This document shows positions 44,055-51,842 of a stretch of 64,000 nucleotides of DNA, one piece after another. The position numbers and the translations under genes are program-made. How positions within the stretch are numbered: the stretch's first letter is position 1; every line of letters begins with the position of its first letter. The DNA comes from Nonomuraea sp. PA05 (lineage in GTDB: Bacteria; Actinomycetota; Actinomycetes; Streptosporangiales; Streptosporangiaceae). Below the pieces are notes generated by a model that was not told the origin of the DNA, ran no database searches, and was given only the letters and a program-made list of their open reading frames with translations. The stretch covers positions 27,424 through 91,423 of the forward strand of contig NZ_VSEY01000049.1 in NCBI RefSeq assembly GCF_008086045.1, written 5' to 3'.

Positions 44055-44789
44055 TCAGGGAGCCAGAGCCAGGGCGTCGATGTCGACGTGGAGGTCGGCG
44101 CAGGCGCGGGTCGCGCGGATGGCGGCGGCGTTGGGCTCGTCCACCTCGGCCACCCAGCGGACCGCCTGCTCGGGGCTCTTGCCGAACCGGACGTGCCGCC
44201 GGGTCAGGCGGTCCAGGCGAACGCGGTCGTCGAGGTCGGCGTACCAGACCTCGGTCATGGCGGCCCGCACCTGCCGCCAGGGGTCCTGCGCGGCGAGCAG
44301 GTAGTTGCCCTCGCTGACGACGACCCGCGCGTCCGGCGGCACCGCGATGGCGCCGGCGATCGGCTGCTCGATGTCGCGGTCGAAGGACGGCGCGTACACG
44401 GTGGTGCCGGTCTCGGCGCGGACGCGGCGTAGCAGGGCGAGGTAGCCGTGGCCGTCGAAGGTGTCGATGGCGCCCTTGCGGCTGAGCCGTCCGAGGCGGT
44501 CGAGGGCGACGTCGGCCAGGTGGAAGCCGTCCATCGGAACCCAGACGGCGGGCAGCCCTGCCGCGGTGAGCGCCGTGGCGAGCCAGCCCGCCAGCGTGGA
44601 CTTGCCCGCGCCGGGGCAGCCCGCGATGCCGATCACCACCCGCTCGCCACCGGCGCCCGCCCCGAACCCGCGCTCGCCGCCGGCGGCCGACCCGGACCGG
44701 CGCTCGCCCTCAGCGGGCGGCCCGCCTCCACGCTCACCTCCGGCGACCAGCCCGCGCACGCGCTCGATCAGCCTCGCCCCATCGTTCAC
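44055..44789 (-). CDS. P-loop nucleoside/nucleotide kinase-family protein
   Basis: 244 residues. Walker A GIAGCPGAGKSTLAGWLATA; PMDGFHLADVALDRLGRLSR is the uridine-kinase/pantothenate-kinase-like substrate loop, and DARVVVSEGNYLLAAQDPWR resembles the YfhA/fructose-transport-kinase group. The N-terminal ~45 residues contain a low-complexity insert with four GGER units, encoded by degenerate DNA repeats. GTG 44789 follows GGGGAAGC. The phosphorylated substrate is unknown. Confidence 0.8.
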   Translation of the reverse strand: MNDGARLIERVRGLVAGGERGGGPPAEGERRSGSAAGGERGFGAGAGGERVVIGIAGCPGAGKSTLAGWLATALTAAGLPAVWVPMDGFHLADVALDRLGRLSRKGAIDTFDGHGYLALLRRVRAETGTTVYAPSFDRDIEQPIAGAIAVPPDARVVVSEGNYLLAAQDPWRQVRAAMTEVWYADLDDRVRLDRLTRRHVRFGKSPEQAVRWVAEVDEPNAAAIRATRACADLHVDIDALALAP

Positions 44790-44841
44790 GGAGCTTCCCC
44801 TTGACGCACGCAAGCACCTTAACGGCGCGCGCGGGCCGGGG

Positions 44842-46038
44842 TCACCAGGTGACGGGCAGCTCGTAGACCCCGTACACCTGCCCGTCGTGCTTGAACGGGA
44901 CCCGGTCCAGGCCGGTGGCCAGGGCCAGTGTGGGGATGCGCCGGTACAGGGTGCCGTACACGACCTGCAGCTCCAGCCGGGCCAGCGGCTGACCGAGGCA
45001 CTGGTGCACCCCGAAGCCGAACGCGACGTGGCGGCGGGCGTCGCGGGTCAGGTCGAGCTCGTCGGGGTGGGGGAAGACGCCGGGGTCGCGGTTGGCGATG
45101 TCGTTGGCCATGATCATGCCCTCGCCGGCGCGGATGACCTGGCCGGCGATCTCGATGTCGGCCAGCGCCACCCGGCGGCGCCCGCTGTGCGTGATGTTCA
45201 GGTAGCGCAGCAGCTCCTCGACGGCTCCCGCGACCGCCTTGGGGTCGCCGGCGTCGCGCAGGAGGGCGAGCTGGGCGGGGTTCTGGAGCAGGGCCAGGGT
45301 GCCGAGCGCGATCATGTTCGCGGTGGTCTCGTGGCCGGCGATGAGCAGCAGCACGCCCATCTGGGCGGCCTGCGAGCGGGTCAGCTCGCCCGCCTTGACC
45401 CGCCCGGCCACCTGCGACAGCAGGTCGTCGCCCGGGTGGTCGAGCTTGGCGCCGACGAGCGTGTCCAGGTACTCGAACAGCCGGCCGCCGGCGGCGGCCC
45501 GCTCCTCGGCGGTCACGTTCCGCTTGATGATGGTCTTGCTGTTGTCCTGGAAGAAGTCATGGTCGGTGTACGGGACGCCGAGCAGTTCGCAGATCACCAG
45601 CGACGGCACCGGCAGGGCGAACGCCTCCACCAGGTCCACCGGCTTCGGCCCGGCCAGCAGGTCGTCGATCAGCCCGTCCACGATCCGCTGAACGGCCGGC
45701 CGCATGCTCTCCACCCGCCGCACCGTGAACGCGCCCTGCACCATGCGGCGCTGCCGGTGGTGCTCGGGGTCGTCCATGAGGATGAAGCTCAGCGACCCGC
45801 CCTCGGCCCTGGGCGCGGACAGCGGGTAGCCGGGACGGGTGACGTCGGCGCTGACCTGCGGATGGCCGAGCAGCGCCTTCTGCTCGGCGTGCGTGGTGAC
45901 GAGCCACGGGGTGCTGCCGTCCCACAGCCGCACCTTGGTGAGCGGCCCGTCCTGCTGGAGTGCCTGGATGCGCGGCGGCGGGTCGAACGGGCACCGCTCC
46001 GCCCTGACGCCGGGGAACTCGGGCAGCGTGTCGGTCAT
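44842..46038 (-). CDS. Cytochrome P450, CYP105-like
   Basis: 398 residues, soluble bacterial type. The I-helix oxygen-binding motif is LLLIAGHETTANMIA, the K-helix ExxR region is VEELLRYLN and the heme loop FGFGVHQCLGQ places the axial ligand at Cys347. ATGA overlap with the ferredoxin gene upstream indicates a dedicated electron donor. CYP105 enzymes oxidise xenobiotics and secondary metabolites; the substrate here is unknown. Confidence 0.93.
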   Translation of the reverse strand: MTDTLPEFPGVRAERCPFDPPPRIQALQQDGPLTKVRLWDGSTPWLVTTHAEQKALLGHPQVSADVTRPGYPLSAPRAEGGSLSFILMDDPEHHRQRRMVQGAFTVRRVESMRPAVQRIVDGLIDDLLAGPKPVDLVEAFALPVPSLVICELLGVPYTDHDFFQDNSKTIIKRNVTAEERAAAGGRLFEYLDTLVGAKLDHPGDDLLSQVAGRVKAGELTRSQAAQMGVLLLIAGHETTANMIALGTLALLQNPAQLALLRDAGDPKAVAGAVEELLRYLNITHSGRRRVALADIEIAGQVIRAGEGMIMANDIANRDPGVFPHPDELDLTRDARRHVAFGFGVHQCLGQPLARLELQVVYGTLYRRIPTLALATGLDRVPFKHDGQVYGVYELPVTW

Positions 46039-46235
46039 GCCTGCTCACCGGCCTCGATCGCGCCCGCGGGGCAGACGGCGGCGGCCTCGCGGACCTGCGC
46101 GTGCAGACCCTCGCCCGGCTCGGCGTCCAGGAGGATCACGATGCCGTCGTCCTCACGCTGGTCGAACACCTCCGGAGCGAGCAGCACGCAGTTGCCCGCG
46201 CCGCAGCACTTGTCCTCGTCGACGGTGACCTTCAT
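46035..46235 (-). CDS. 3Fe-4S ferredoxin, P450 partner
   Basis: 66 residues. Cluster ligands are likely Cys10 or Cys11, Cys16 and Cys55 (DKCCGAGNC, then AAVCPAG); the missing fourth ligand at the CxxGxC position makes a 3Fe-4S cluster likely, as in SuaB-type ferredoxins. Delivers electrons to the co-transcribed P450, whose start overlaps its stop. Confidence 0.93.
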   Translation of the reverse strand: MKVTVDEDKCCGAGNCVLLAPEVFDQREDDGIVILLDAEPGEGLHAQVREAAAVCPAGAIEAGEQA

Positions 46236-46383
46236 GGTGTTCCATCCTCTGACATCTGGTCTGACGCGACATGACCCTCCTGGTCGGCCCCAGCCAACCA
46301 GGCGGCTCGGCTTCAGTCAAGCAGTTGATTTAAATTTTGCCAGGCCTCGCGGAGAGGGCGACGCGCCGTTGAGAGGGGTGGAT

Positions 46384-46413
46384 TGAATGGTCATGCATTC
46401 ATGTGTATATACT
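46384..46413 (+). promoter_or_regulatory. argG leaderless promoter with candidate ARG box
   Basis: TATACT (46408-46413) ends 7 nt before GTG 46421. TGAATGGTCATGCATTCA (46384-46401) is an inverted repeat with 6-bp arms resembling ArgR half-sites, placed just upstream of the -10 where repression would work. The spacing differs from the E. coli ARG box. Confidence 0.45.
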
Positions 46414-46420
46414 TCTACTC

Positions 46421-47872
46421 GTGTCCAAGATGCTCACCTCCCTCCCTGTAGGCGAACGCGTCGGGATCGCCTTCTCCGGCGGCCTCGACACCTCCGTGGC
46501 GGTCGCGTGGATGCGCGAGAAGGGTGCGGTGCCCTGCACCTACACCGCCGACATCGGTCAGTACGACGAGCCCGACATCGCCTCGGTGCCGGGCCGCGCC
46601 TCGGCGTACGGCGCGGAGATCGCCCGGCTGGTCGACTGCCGGGAGGCCCTCGTGGAGGAGGGTCTGGCGGCGCTGGCCTGCGGGGCGTTCCACATCCGCT
46701 CCGGCGGCCGCACCTACTTCAACACGACCCCGCTCGGCCGGGCCGTCACCGGCACCCTGCTGGTGCGCGCGATGCTCGACGACGGCGTGCTGATCTGGGG
46801 AGACGGCTCCACGTTCAAGGGCAACGACATCGAGCGGTTCTACCGCTACGGGCTGCTCGCCAACCCGTCCCTGCGCATCTACAAGCCGTGGCTGGACGCG
46901 GACTTCGTCGCCGAGCTGGGCGGGCGCAAGGAGATGTCGGAGTGGCTGCTGGCCCGTGACCTGCCCTACCGGGCGAGCACGGAGAAGGCCTACTCCACCG
47001 ACGCGAACATCTGGGGCGCCACCCACGAGGCCAAGAGGCTGGAGCACCTGGACGCCGGCATCGAGATCGTCGAGCCGATCATGGGTGTGCGGTTCTGGGA
47101 CCCCGAGGTGGAGATCCTGGCCGAGGACGTCACGATCGGGTTCGAGCGGGGCCGTCCCGTCACCATCAACGGCAAGGAGTTCGCCTCGGCCGTCGATCTG
47201 GTGCTGGAGGCCAACGCCATCGGCGGACGCCACGGCCTCGGCATGTCCGACCAGATCGAGAACCGCGTCATCGAGGCCAAGAGCCGGGGCATCTACGAGG
47301 CGCCGGGCATGGCGCTGCTGCACGCGGCCTACGAGCGGCTGGTCAACGCCATCCACAACGAGGACACCCTGGCCAGCTACTACACCGAGGGCAGGAAGCT
47401 GGGCCGGCTGCTGTACGAGGGCCGCTGGCTGGACCCGCAGTCGCTGATGCTGCGCGAGTCGCTGCAGCGCTGGGTCGGCATGGCGATCACCGGCGAGGTG
47501 ACGCTGCGGCTGCGGCGCGGCGAGGACTACTCGGTCCTGGAGACGACGGGCCCCGCGTTCAGCTACCACCCCGACAAGCTGTCGATGGAGCGCACCGAGG
47601 ACGCCGCGTTCGGCCCGCTCGACCGCATCGGCCAGCTCACCATGCGCAACCTCGACATCGCCGACTCGCGCGCCAAGCTGGAGCAGTACGCCGGGTTCGG
47701 CATGGTCGGGCACCAGACGCTGCTGGGCACCACGCAGGTCGCGGCGACCGGGCTGATCGGCGCGATGCCGGAGGGCGGCGCCGAGGCGATCGCCGAGCGC
47801 GGCGAGGACGCCGAGGTGCCCGACGACGACCACCTCGTCGACCAGGCGGCGATCGAGGTCGGCACCGACTGA
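46421..47872 (+). CDS. argG: Argininosuccinate synthase, long type
   Basis: 483 residues. Joins citrulline and aspartate in arginine synthesis. The ATP-binding P-loop is GIAFSGGLDTSVAVAWM; WGDGSTFKGNDIERFYRYGL and YSTDANIWGATHEAKRLE belong to the longer argG class of E. coli/Streptomyces, distinct from the ~400-residue class. GTG 46421 (MSKMLTSLPVGERVG) matches that class and is set 7 nt from TATACT. The C-terminal IEVGTD-stop is the first unit of a tandem repeat. Other arg genes are not in the window. Confidence 0.96.
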   Translation: MSKMLTSLPVGERVGIAFSGGLDTSVAVAWMREKGAVPCTYTADIGQYDEPDIASVPGRASAYGAEIARLVDCREALVEEGLAALACGAFHIRSGGRTYFNTTPLGRAVTGTLLVRAMLDDGVLIWGDGSTFKGNDIERFYRYGLLANPSLRIYKPWLDADFVAELGGRKEMSEWLLARDLPYRASTEKAYSTDANIWGATHEAKRLEHLDAGIEIVEPIMGVRFWDPEVEILAEDVTIGFERGRPVTINGKEFASAVDLVLEANAIGGRHGLGMSDQIENRVIEAKSRGIYEAPGMALLHAAYERLVNAIHNEDTLASYYTEGRKLGRLLYEGRWLDPQSLMLRESLQRWVGMAITGEVTLRLRRGEDYSVLETTGPAFSYHPDKLSMERTEDAAFGPLDRIGQLTMRNLDIADSRAKLEQYAGFGMVGHQTLLGTTQVAATGLIGAMPEGGAEAIAERGEDAEVPDDDHLVDQAAIEVGTD

Positions 47873-47942
47873 CGGCCGAGGTCGGCACCGACTGACGGCC
47901 CACGCCGGTACCGGCTGACGATCGAGGCCGGTACCGACTGAC
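47851..47942. repeat. 23-bp tandem repeat, four units, across the argG stop
   Basis: Units start at 47851, 47874, 47897 and 47920, each ending in (A/G)CTGAC; unit consensus GAGGTCGGCACCGACTGAC. Unit 1 is the end of argG including its TGA, so the array duplicates the stop-codon region. Units 3 and 4 have diverged (GCCGGTACC). Confidence 0.92.
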
Positions 47943-47956
47943 GCACGAGTAACAAT

Positions 47957-47991
47957 CACCTCTGCCGGGTATGTCCCGCCCGGCAGAGGTG
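47957..47991 (+). terminator. argG terminator
   Basis: CACCTCTGCCGGG pairs perfectly with CCCGGCAGAGGTG (13 bp) around a 9-nt loop, just after the tandem repeat, followed by a short T-containing stretch. Confidence 0.88.
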
Positions 47992-48150
47992 CCTTGCCAC
48001 AACGATGCACCGGCCAAACATTTCCAAGACAACCGGTCTAGCGTGTTGTCATTGACTGGAATTGTTGGAACATATGGTTCGAGTCACCGAGTGAGGTCCA
48101 AAGATCGCTTACCGGGATGAAGGTAGCGGCGAGGGAAAGGGGCAACGCTC

Positions 48151-48981
48151 ATGCATCAGCGTGCCGTCCGGAACTTGGCCAACCTCGAAACCACGCAGGC
48201 CAGAATCACGCGCATCTTCGACGCGGCCGCGGGCGGGAAGAACCATTTCCTGGCCGACAAGGACACGGTACGCCATTTCGATCAAGCAGCCCCCGCCCTG
48301 ACCACGGCGGCCCGCGCGGTGCTCGACTTCCTCACCCGGGTAATCCGCCATTTGGCCGCCGAAGGCGTCGACCAATATCTGATCGTGGGCAGCGGCATTC
48401 CCAGCGGCCCGGCCGCCGGGCAGGCGCTGCACGACGCGGCCCGCCAGGCCTGCGAGGCCCAGCCGCGCGTCCTGTACGTCGAGAACAACCCGATGGTCGT
48501 CACCATGGCGCAGGCCACCATCGAGCCCTTCACCGACCTGGTGCGGGTGGTCGAGGGCGACATCCGCGAGATCGACGAGGTGCTCAGGCAGCACGTGGTC
48601 AGGACGTTCATCGACTGGGACCGCCCCGTGGCCGTGCTGCTGATGTCCACCTACAGCCTCAACGACGACGAGTACGCCCACTACGTCATCAAGCGGCTGC
48701 GCCACACGGCGGCGGGCGGCAGCTTCCTCGGCCTGCTGCACACCACGTTCGACGGCATCCCCGCCGAGCTGCTGCCGGCCATCCGCGACCTGCTCGCCAT
48801 GACCCTGCCGCACCTGGCGATCCGGTCGAAGGACGAAGTCGCGGCCCTGCTCGAGGGGCTCGACCTGGTGGCGCCCGGGCTCGTCTGGGTCCCGGACTGG
48901 CGCCCGGCCGGGGACGACCTCGCCTGTCGCGAGGAGCCCAGCACGTCGGGCAACTACGGCGCCGTCGCTCGCATCCCTTGA
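48151..48981 (+). CDS. DUF574 (SAM-dependent methyltransferase-like) protein
   Basis: 276 residues, the actinobacterial S-adenosyl methyltransferase family PF04672. The N-terminal signature TQARITRIFDAAAGGKNHFL corresponds to PSIARVYDYxLGGKDNF in relatives; the SAM pocket is DQYLIVGSGIPSG and PRVLYVENNPMVV. Such genes are very numerous in Streptomyces-like genomes; their target is unknown. ATG 48151 has AAGGGG upstream. A TAGCGT box lies near 48038. Confidence 0.85.
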   Translation: MHQRAVRNLANLETTQARITRIFDAAAGGKNHFLADKDTVRHFDQAAPALTTAARAVLDFLTRVIRHLAAEGVDQYLIVGSGIPSGPAAGQALHDAARQACEAQPRVLYVENNPMVVTMAQATIEPFTDLVRVVEGDIREIDEVLRQHVVRTFIDWDRPVAVLLMSTYSLNDDEYAHYVIKRLRHTAAGGSFLGLLHTTFDGIPAELLPAIRDLLAMTLPHLAIRSKDEVAALLEGLDLVAPGLVWVPDWRPAGDDLACREEPSTSGNYGAVARIP

Positions 48982-49001
48982 GGAAACTTCTCTGCCACGC
49001 A

Positions 49002-49015
49002 TTCACAAAAGTGAA
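49002..49015. promoter_or_regulatory. Short palindrome upstream of the anti-sigma ATPase gene
   Basis: TTCACAAAAGTGAA: 5-bp arms, 4-bp spacer, in the -35 region of the putative promoter whose -10 is TATCGT (49026-49031). Confidence 0.35.
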
Positions 49016-49036
49016 GGCGAGCGCTTATCGTGGATG

Positions 49037-49050
49037 TGGGAGCGCTCCCA
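49037..49050. promoter_or_regulatory. CebR-like operator palindrome
   Basis: TGGGAGCGCTCCCA is a perfect 14-bp palindrome and is identical to the core operator known for the LacI-family regulator CebR of Streptomyces. It lies 6 bp downstream of a TATCGT -10 box, that is, over the expected transcription start of the HATPase gene. Confidence 0.65.
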
Positions 49051-49066
49051 ATTCCCGAGAGACGTG

Positions 49067-49495
49067 ATGCGTATGGCCCCCCACCTGGCCGCTCATGGCG
49101 GTTCCGCGACCGCCTCGCAGGCCCGCGCGGTGGAGTACCTGCTGCCGTCCGCACCCGCCGGAGTCGCCGAGACCCGCTCCCTGGTCCGGGCGCAGCTCAC
49201 CCGCTGGGACCTCACCCACCTCACCGACGACTGCCTGATCATCGTCAGCGAGCTCGTCACCAACGTCATCCGGCACGGCGGCTCGGCCTACACGCTGCGG
49301 CTGGAGGACCGGGCGGACCGGCTGTACGGGGAGGTGTTCGATCCGGGTGACGGGGTGCCGTTCCAGCGTTCTCCCGGTGTGGACGCGCTTTCCGGGCGGG
49401 GGTTGCAGATCGTCGGGGCCGTCGCCGACGAGTGGGGGGTGGCGCGGGCCGACCACGGCAAGCTCGTGTGGTTCACGGTCAGCAGCACCGGGTGA
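49067..49495 (+). CDS. Anti-sigma-factor-type ATPase (HATPase_c)
   Basis: 142 residues. A GHKL ATPase of the RsbW/SpoIIAB-like group: N box IVSELVTNVIRHGG, G1 DPGDGVP and G2 SGRGLQIVGAVADEWGV. These proteins bind sigma factors or anti-anti-sigma factors and are switched by SpoIIE phosphatases such as the one at 24.5 kb, though linkage is not shown. ATG 49067 has GAGAG upstream; starts from 49034 would lie in the operator. The stop codon is inside a tandem repeat. Confidence 0.87.
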   Translation: MRMAPHLAAHGGSATASQARAVEYLLPSAPAGVAETRSLVRAQLTRWDLTHLTDDCLIIVSELVTNVIRHGGSAYTLRLEDRADRLYGEVFDPGDGVPFQRSPGVDALSGRGLQIVGAVADEWGVARADHGKLVWFTVSSTG

Positions 49496-49562
49496 GCCTC
49501 CGGCCGCACCGCGTGAGCCCAGGCCGCACCGGGTGAGCCTCAGTCGAGCCGGGTGAAGCCCA
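49487..49562. repeat. 20/21-bp tandem repeat joining two convergent gene ends
   Basis: Four units start at 49487, 49508, 49528 and 49548, consensus ACCGGGTGAGCCTCAGGCCGC-like. The first contains the TGA of the ATPase gene; the fourth encodes the last codons (FTRLD) of the MarR gene on the other strand. Confidence 0.8.
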
Positions 49563-50130
49563 TGGCAGGGCGTTCTCGCAGGATGCGGATGAGCAGGCCG
49601 GTCAGTCGCGCGCGCTCGGCCTCGTCGAGCGGCGCGAACCACTCCCCCTCCCGCCTGGCCTGCTCCGCGAACGCCTCCCGCACGGCCTCCTCCCCCGCCC
49701 CGGTCAGCGCCACCACCACCGCCCGGCCGTCGCCCGGCACCGGCCCGCGCTCCACCAGCCCGGCCCGCTCCAGCGTGTTGACCGCGTTCGTGACGGCGGA
49801 GCGGGACATCGCCGAGATCTCCGCGAGGCGGACCGGCTGGGTGGGGCCCAGCAGCCACAGCTTGAACATCAGCCGGAAGCCGGGCAGCGTCCAGCCGCGG
49901 GGCCGGTGGATGCGCGTCTCCAGATCCGTCACGAGCAGGTAGGCGAGCTGGAGCAGGTGGTAGGCCAGCGCGAACGCCTCCGGGTCGGCGGGGGCGGGCA
50001 TCGCGGCCAGCCGCTCCCGCGCGTACGCGGCGTAGTCGAGGTCGGCCGGGGCGGCTTGACGCGGGTCGGGCGGGGCGGCGTGCGGGAGGTCGGGCGGGAG
50101 GTCGGGCGGGCCGGCTTGGGAGCGGTTCAC
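49540..50130 (-). CDS. MarR-family regulator
   Basis: 196 residues. The N-terminal ~45 residues are Pro/Ala-rich with a PPDLPPDLP repeat. The winged helix is LTDLETRIHRPRGWTLPGFR, EISAMSRSAVTNAVNTLERA and GLVERGPVPGDGRAVVVAL, a full MarR pattern with the Asp-Arg wing (GDGRA). Divergent from the FAD-monooxygenase operon, with a palindrome between them, so it likely represses that operon and responds to its aromatic substrate. Confidence 0.9.
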   Translation of the reverse strand: MNRSQAGPPDLPPDLPHAAPPDPRQAAPADLDYAAYARERLAAMPAPADPEAFALAYHLLQLAYLLVTDLETRIHRPRGWTLPGFRLMFKLWLLGPTQPVRLAEISAMSRSAVTNAVNTLERAGLVERGPVPGDGRAVVVALTGAGEEAVREAFAEQARREGEWFAPLDEAERARLTGLLIRILRERPAMGFTRLD

Positions 50131-50162
50131 CGGTCAAGTCTTGCGTAGCCGGACACGTACCC

Positions 50163-50190
50163 GAGATATTGTTTCGGCCATAACAATCTC
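50163..50190. promoter_or_regulatory. Candidate MarR operator
   Basis: ATTGTT (50168-50173) and AACAAT (50182-50187) are a perfect inverted repeat with an 8-bp spacer, extended outward by GAGAT and CTC. It lies between divergent marR and the monooxygenase operon, 12 bp before the monooxygenase start. Confidence 0.6.
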
Positions 50191-50202
50191 AGGGGAGGGC
50201 CT

Positions 50203-51372
50203 GTGCGCATCGTCATCGCCGGAGCCGGCATCGGCGGCCTGACCGCCGCACTCAGCCTGCACGCGGCAGGCTTCTCCGACGTGACCGTGCACGAGGCAGC
50301 CCGCGAGCTCAAGCCACTCGGCGTCGGCATCAACCTCCTCCCCCACGCCGTACGCGAGCTGACCGAGCTGGGCCTGGCCGACCGGCTGGCCGGGATCGGC
50401 GTCGCCACGGCCGAGCTGGCCTACTTCAACCGCTACGGCACGCCGATCTGGTCCGAGCCGCGCGGCCTCGGCGCCGGGTACGCCTGGCCGCAGTACTCCG
50501 TGCACCGGGGCCGGCTGCAGTTGCTCCTGCTGGAGGCGGTGGCCGAGCGGCTGGGCGCGGACAGCGTACGGACCGGGAGCAGGATCACCGGCCCTGGCGG
50601 GGAGGACCTGCTGATCGGCGCCGACGGCATCAACTCGGCCGTGCGCGCGCACCTGTACCCCGGCGAGGGCCCGCCGCCGTGGAACGGCCTGGTGTTGTGG
50701 CGCGGCACCACGTACGGCGAGCCGTTCCTGACCGGCCGGTCCATGATCATGGCGGGCGACGGGACGCAGAAGTTCGTCGCGTACCCCATCGAGACCGGCG
50801 AGCGCACCCTGATCAACTGGATCGCCGAGCGCCCGCTCGACGGCGAGCCGCCCGAGCGCGGCAACTGGAACCGCCCGTGCGACCTGGCCGAGGTGGGCAG
50901 CCACTTCGCGGACTGGCACTTCGACTGGCTGGACGTGCCGGGGATCATCGCCGGGGCCGAGACGGCCTACGAGTACCCGATGGTGGACCGCGACCCGCTG
51001 CCGCGCTGGACGAGCGGGAAGGTCACGCTGCTCGGCGACGCGGCCCACGCGATGTACCCGATCGGCTCGAACGGCGCGTCCCAGGCCATCATCGACGCCC
51101 GGGTGCTGGCGTACGCGCTGGCCCGCGGCGACCTGCCCGAGTACGAGCGGCTGCGGCGGCCCGCCACGACGGCGCTGCAGCTGTCGAACAGGGAGATGGG
51201 CCCCGAGGTCGTGATGAAGCTGGCGCACGAGCGGGCGCCCGGCGGGTTCGACGACGTCGAGCAGGTCATCCCGCTCGCGGAACGGGCCGAGATCGCGGCC
51301 TCCTACAAGCGCACGGCGGGCTTCGACCCGGCCTCGCTGAGCGCGCGGCCGTCCTGGAGCGTCACCCCATGA
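50203..51372 (+). CDS. FAD-dependent aromatic monooxygenase
   Basis: 389 residues, class A flavoprotein hydroxylase. The FAD-binding GxGxxG is VIAGAGIGGLTAALSL, the DG-type motif is LLIGADGINSAVR, and the ribityl-binding GD motif is VTLLGDAAHAMYPIGSNGAS. The usual Arg-x-x-Leu loop is YSVHRGRLQLLLLE. GTG 50203 has AGGGGAGG upstream. Heads an operon with a DUF3237 protein (ATGA overlap) and a CocE-type hydrolase; likely degrades an aromatic or esterified compound. The substrate is unknown. Confidence 0.9.
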   Translation: MRIVIAGAGIGGLTAALSLHAAGFSDVTVHEAARELKPLGVGINLLPHAVRELTELGLADRLAGIGVATAELAYFNRYGTPIWSEPRGLGAGYAWPQYSVHRGRLQLLLLEAVAERLGADSVRTGSRITGPGGEDLLIGADGINSAVRAHLYPGEGPPPWNGLVLWRGTTYGEPFLTGRSMIMAGDGTQKFVAYPIETGERTLINWIAERPLDGEPPERGNWNRPCDLAEVGSHFADWHFDWLDVPGIIAGAETAYEYPMVDRDPLPRWTSGKVTLLGDAAHAMYPIGSNGASQAIIDARVLAYALARGDLPEYERLRRPATTALQLSNREMGPEVVMKLAHERAPGGFDDVEQVIPLAERAEIAASYKRTAGFDPASLSARPSWSVTP

Positions 51373-51821
51373 TGAACCTCGAACCGCTGGCCGCCTTTCA
51401 TGTCGAGCTGGACCCCATCCTCGACCTGGGCGACTCGCCGTGGGGCCGCCGCCGGGTGATCAACATCGTGGGCGGCTCGTTCGACGGGCCCCGGCTGTCG
51501 GGCGTCGTGCTGCCCGGCGGCGCCGACTGGCAGGTGGTCCACGCCGACGGCGCGATCAGCGTCGACACCCGCTACACGCTGCGCACCCACGACGGCGCGC
51601 TGCTCTACATCTCCACCAGCGGCGTGCGGCACGGCCCGCCCGAGGTGCTCGGCCGGCTCGCGCGGGGCGAGGAGGTGGACCCGTCGGAGTACTACTTCCG
51701 GCTGTTCTGCCGTTTCGAGACCGGCGACGAGCGTTACGGCTGGCTGAACCGTACGCTGGCGGTGGCCTCGGCGGCCCGCGCCGCCTCCGCGGTCCGTTAT
51801 GACGCCTACACCCTGACCTGA
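51369..51821 (+). CDS. DUF3237 protein
   Basis: 150 residues of the DUF3237 family, a small all-beta fold: LEPLAAFHVELDPILDLGDS, GGSFDGPRLSGVVLPGGADW and YTLRTHDGALLYISTSGVRH. Members often lie beside oxygenases and hydrolases in aromatic catabolism; the reaction is unknown. ATG 51369 overlaps the monooxygenase stop; ATG 51372 is in the same frame. Confidence 0.88.
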   Translation: MMNLEPLAAFHVELDPILDLGDSPWGRRRVINIVGGSFDGPRLSGVVLPGGADWQVVHADGAISVDTRYTLRTHDGALLYISTSGVRHGPPEVLGRLARGEEVDPSEYYFRLFCRFETGDERYGWLNRTLAVASAARAASAVRYDAYTLT

Positions 51822-51842
51822 CCCGACCGGAGAGGCCCCCCG

